NCBI GenBank assembly: GCA_021852225.1
Contig: JAJZOA010000335.1
Coordinates: forward strand, 1-6,707
Direction of reading: 5' to 3'
DNA: 6,707 nucleotides
Origin: Planctomycetota bacterium
GTDB taxonomy: Bacteria > Planctomycetota > Phycisphaerae > WQYP01
Each line of letters starts with the position of its first letter. Positions within the stretch are counted from its first letter, which is position 1. Below, in pieces: positions 4,562 through 6,707 of the stretch. Under the pieces are notes generated by a model. That model was not told where the DNA came from and searched no databases. It was given only the letters and a program-made list of their open reading frames with translations. The position numbers were made by a program, and so were the translations under genes.

Positions 4562-5419
4562 ATGATTCGAATGTCGCCACGTCGCTGGTTCTGGATATTA
4601 AACCTGGCTGCCGTTGTCTGCATTGTACTTTCCGCGCGACAGCCAACGGTAGTTCACCGGCCGCGTGTTTTTATTTCACAACTGGTCAAAAGCGCCTTGG
4701 TTCCCGTGGCCTGGACTTTTTCATGGGCACAGGTTTCATTGAACCGCGTGCTTCACCCCCAGCCGGACATTACCAGCCGAATCACCTTCGTCAAGCAGCG
4801 CGATCAAAATGAAATTGCCATGCTGGTGCAGCGCATCGCTTTGCTGCAAAATATCGTGCGCGAATCCAAACTCGTCACGCGAGATTTTCCAGGTTTAGCG
4901 TCTGCGGTTCGCCGCATTGCCAATATCGATGGCTTCTCCACCGGTTCGGTCGACTCGTGCACCCTTGACCAGGGCTACCGCGACGACCCGCGAATCGCCG
5001 TGGGAGATGCCGTCCTCGCCCATCAGGCGCTGGTCGGCCGACTTATTTCCGTCGGACCGGAAACCTGCACCGTCCGACTTTTGACTGACCCGCGAATGAA
5101 GGAAATTGCTGCCATTGTGCGCCCCGCGCCCGATGGACAGATATCCATAGACCCGCAGTGTTTTGTGCGCGGCCGCGGCAACGGACTGATGCGATGCCAC
5201 CCCAATGAAACCTTGGGCTATTCGCCACCGCGACCGGGTGACCTGCTCCTCCTCAATGACACCGACTGGCCCGCCGCCGTTAACGGTGCGGTCATTGGCG
5301 TGGTCAACAGTGTGCGGCCATCCAGCCGCACTTCGTTGCGATGGAAGTTGAAAATTGCCCCACGCGTGGATGTTCAGCAGATTCATCATGTCTGGATTGT
5401 ACTGACTGCCCGGCGGTAA
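4562..5419 (+). CDS. mreC: rod shape-determining protein MreC
   Basis: MreC is a bitopic inner-membrane protein whose periplasmic beta-barrels link MreB filaments to the elongasome transpeptidase. The 285-residue protein has a basic N-terminus, a membrane helix at about 9-24 (WFWILNLAAVVCIVLS), a predicted coiled coil at about 72-104, and the two-barrel MreC core: VGDAVLAHQALVGRLISVG (147-165), VRLLTDPRMKEIAAIVRP (171-188), VRGRGNGLM (202-210), PGDLLLLNDTDWPAAVNGAV (225-244) and IGVVNSV (245-251), ending with the typical DVQQIHHVWIVL strand. The usual 'TSG...FP.G' stretch is here LNDTDWPAAVNG, a divergent version. The start at 4562 lacks a clear Shine-Dalgarno, and an ATG at 4571 is the alternative; the frame is closed upstream at 4511. 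The 144-nt gap after mreB is longer than usual for this operon but holds no promoter I can see, so cotranscription with mreB is likely. No mreD follows: 68 nt later lies the end of convergent lipA, and I see no good terminator between them. Confidence 0.93.
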   Translation: MIRMSPRRWFWILNLAAVVCIVLSARQPTVVHRPRVFISQLVKSALVPVAWTFSWAQVSLNRVLHPQPDITSRITFVKQRDQNEIAMLVQRIALLQNIVRESKLVTRDFPGLASAVRRIANIDGFSTGSVDSCTLDQGYRDDPRIAVGDAVLAHQALVGRLISVGPETCTVRLLTDPRMKEIAAIVRPAPDGQISIDPQCFVRGRGNGLMRCHPNETLGYSPPRPGDLLLLNDTDWPAAVNGAVIGVVNSVRPSSRTSLRWKLKIAPRVDVQQIHHVWIVLTARR

Positions 5420-5487
5420 TTTGTAAATTCAATTCCGCGTTTACACGCCAACCACAGCCGATTGACGGCCCGCCGACAACTCTTCAG

Positions 5488-6408
5488 CTATCCGGTAACC
5501 ACCGCGGCCTGTTCATCCGCATGATAACTGGATCGAACCAGCGGACCGGATTCTACAACCGAAAATCCCATTTCCAGACCAATTTGTTTGAATCGGGCAA
5601 ACTGCTCAGGGGAAATCCACCGATCAATCGGAAGGTGTTCCCGTGTCGGCTGCAAATACTGACCGAGGGTCAGAATATCCACGTTCTGGGCACGAATATC
5701 GCCCAAAGTTTGAATCAGTTCCTCATCTGTTTCACCGATGCCCAGCATCAGTCCGGTTTTGGTTAAAAAGCCCTGCTCCTTGGCGCGCCTAAGCAGTTCC
5801 AGCGAACGTGGATATTTTGCCTGCGGCCGCACGCGAAAATACTGGCTGGGCACGGTTTCAATATTGTGGTTTAGAATGTCTGGTCGCGCCGCAACCACCG
5901 TTTGCAGATCGTTCCAGTGGCCACAGAAATCGGGAATCAGAACTTCAATGGTGGTTCCAGGAGATGCGGCTCGCACTTCCCTAATCGTCGCCGCCCATAC
6001 CCCCGCGCCGCCATCCTTTAATTCATCCCGATTCACCGATGTCATGACGATATGCCGCAGTTTCATAACCGCGGCGGCGGCGGCCACGCGCTTCGGTTCT
6101 TCAAGGTCCAGTGCCGGCGGCCGCCCTGTTTTAATATGACAGAAGCCACAACTTCGCGTGCAGACATCACCCAGTATCATGATTGTGGCCGTCCCGCGCG
6201 ACCAGCACTCCCCCATGTTCGGGCATTTGGCCGATTCACAGACCGTGTGTAGACGGTTTGTATCAATGACGCCGCGCAGGCGGCTGTAGCCCGGACCCGC
6301 CGGCAGCTTTACCCGCAACCACGCCGGCTTGCGCCCAGGTGCCATGAAGTCTGGCTTGCCACTGTCCATGATCGGCAGAGAAACCGACGATTTTTCTGAA
6401 TGAATCAT
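5488..6408 (-). CDS. lipA: lipoyl synthase LipA (radical SAM, two 4Fe-4S clusters)
   Basis: LipA inserts two sulfur atoms into the octanoyl chain on lipoyl domains of 2-oxoacid dehydrogenases and the glycine-cleavage H protein, using S-adenosylmethionine. From the ATG at 6408 it has 306 residues, the normal length. Visible motifs: KPAWLRVKLP (27-36); the auxiliary-cluster ligands CESAKCPNMGEC (C57, C62, C68; spacing CX4CX5C); the radical-SAM cluster CTRSCGFC (C83, C87, C90); TSVNRDEL; NHNIETV; KTGLMLGIGET; LTLGQYLQPT; and the C-terminal RSSYHA (292-297), whose serine binds the sacrificial cluster. All key residues are present. Starts: the frame also opens with TTG at 6459 (323 residues) and ATG at 6369; none has a strong Shine-Dalgarno, and 6408 is my preference. 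It is transcribed away from the right end, convergent with mreC, from the promoter at 6503-6530. No lipB or dehydrogenase gene is in the window. Confidence 0.97.
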   Translation of the reverse strand: MIHSEKSSVSLPIMDSGKPDFMAPGRKPAWLRVKLPAGPGYSRLRGVIDTNRLHTVCESAKCPNMGECWSRGTATIMILGDVCTRSCGFCHIKTGRPPALDLEEPKRVAAAAAVMKLRHIVMTSVNRDELKDGGAGVWAATIREVRAASPGTTIEVLIPDFCGHWNDLQTVVAARPDILNHNIETVPSQYFRVRPQAKYPRSLELLRRAKEQGFLTKTGLMLGIGETDEELIQTLGDIRAQNVDILTLGQYLQPTREHLPIDRWISPEQFARFKQIGLEMGFSVVESGPLVRSSYHADEQAAVVTG

Positions 6409-6502
6409 ATTTTTCAGCCCATCAAATGTATGCAGCCTATCAAAAACAACGCGGCCCAAGCGCCAACCAGGCCCGCAACCCGCCCAGCCGGACCCGTGCA
6501 GG

Positions 6503-6530
6503 ATTATAGCGGATTGGCCCGCGGTTTAAA
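6503..6530 (-). promoter_or_regulatory. lipA promoter candidate with consensus -10, -35 inside a palindrome
   Basis: On the minus strand a perfect TATAAT (6503-6508) lies 16 nt after TTTAAA (6525-6530, 4/6 to TTGACA). The -35 is the centre of the perfect 10-bp palindrome GGTTTAAACC (6523-6532), so a dimeric regulator bound there would block it. The RNA would start near 6496, leaving about 88 nt before the ATG at 6408. Confidence 0.55.
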
Positions 6531-6619
6531 CCCATGAATTAATACCGTTGATTCAGTCCAGCAGGTTAGACGGGTTCTTAACCGCCAACAATTGCGGATA
6601 CACCACCTGCCGAATGATT

Positions 6620-6632
6620 GGCATGCAATGCC
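6620..6632. repeat. 13-nt inverted repeat upstream of the right-end reading frame
   Basis: GGCAT (6620-6624) and ATGCC (6628-6632) flank GCA. It lies 36 bp before the ATG at 6669 and about 90 bp upstream of the lipA promoter. It may be an operator; too short to be sure. Confidence 0.25.
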
Positions 6633-6668
6633 TTTGTCAGAGCAAAATTTCAGGAAGACTGCCTCGCG

Positions 6669-6707
6669 ATGGACACACCTGGAAACGTCAAGATTCCCAA
6701 CCCTAAC
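6669..6707 (+). CDS. possible 5' end of a divergent gene running off the window
   Basis: An ATG at 6669 opens a frame of 13 codons (MDTPGNVKIPNPN) that is still open at the last base. AGGAAG lies 11 nt upstream, a plausible but distant ribosome-binding site. The position divergent to lipA fits a new gene, but 13 codons identify nothing, and chance is a real alternative. Confidence 0.25.
   Translation, partial: MDTPGNVKIPNPN

Noticed and set aside
4444..4812. 122-codon plus-strand frame overlapping the start of mreC
   Set aside because: Most of it is the shadow of mreC in another frame; the unique part has no recognisable feature.
5420..5487. Bidirectional terminator between mreC and lipA
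   Set aside because: Only a 5-bp AATTT/AAATT pair and a 4-bp GCGG/CCGC pair are visible; neither is a GC-rich stem with a T-run.
6553..6624. 23-residue minus-strand frame (MPIIRQVVYPQ...NLLD) upstream of lipA
   Set aside because: The translation looks protein-like, but it is very short, has no clear ribosome-binding site and is closed by a stop just upstream, so it is not the end of a longer gene as the sequence stands.

Overview
The window looks like one bacterial chromosomal (probably metagenomic) contig, most likely from the Planctomycetota and perhaps a Phycisphaerae-like lineage. Three things suggest this. There is a PduL-type phosphotransacylase followed by what may be the first codons of a microcompartment shell gene, as in the planctomycete/verrucomicrobial (PVM) microcompartment loci. 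There are genuine mreB and mreC genes, which many Planctomycetia lack. And there is a very small membrane protein with an RPQPNVYT motif that I associate, from memory only, with planctomycetes. No phylogenetic marker such as rRNA is present, so the taxonomy is inference.

Layout. Bases 1-904 (minus strand): the start of a possible BMC shell gene (1-28), preceded in the same operon by pduL (85-771), with a sigma70-like promoter at 876-904 and a 10-bp tandem repeat just upstream. Bases 905-1716: a long gene-poor divergent region. Its right half carries a plus-strand promoter with a perfect TTGACA, a 13-bp RNA-like stem-loop and a 20-nt near-perfect palindrome. Bases 1717-2834 (plus): a membrane-anchored coiled-coil protein with a C-terminal beta-rich domain, then a 47-residue single-pass membrane protein. 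Bases 2835-3364: a 530-bp regulatory gap with two promoter candidates and several inverted repeats. Bases 3365-5419 (plus): mreB and mreC, with no mreD following. Bases 5488-6408 (minus): lipA, convergent with mreC, with a promoter at 6503-6530. The last 40 bases may open a divergent gene that runs off the end.

Functions. pduL and the shell gene belong to a metabolosome that turns propionyl-CoA (usually from L-fucose/L-rhamnose-derived lactaldehyde in PVM compartments) into propionyl phosphate. The central block is cell-shape and envelope machinery. MreB filaments connect to the periplasmic wall-synthesis complex through MreC, and the upstream coiled-coil protein has the same layout as MreC (N-terminal membrane helix, coiled coil, beta domain). 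lipA encodes lipoyl synthase for the 2-oxoacid dehydrogenase and glycine-cleavage complexes and is unrelated to its neighbours.

The most interesting points are the MreC-like anchor protein plus miniprotein upstream of mreB, the isolated mreBC pair without mreD, a possible structured RNA or long leader at 1369-1640, and an exact 21-bp duplication between the contig's first bases and the interior of pduL, which may be an assembly artefact.
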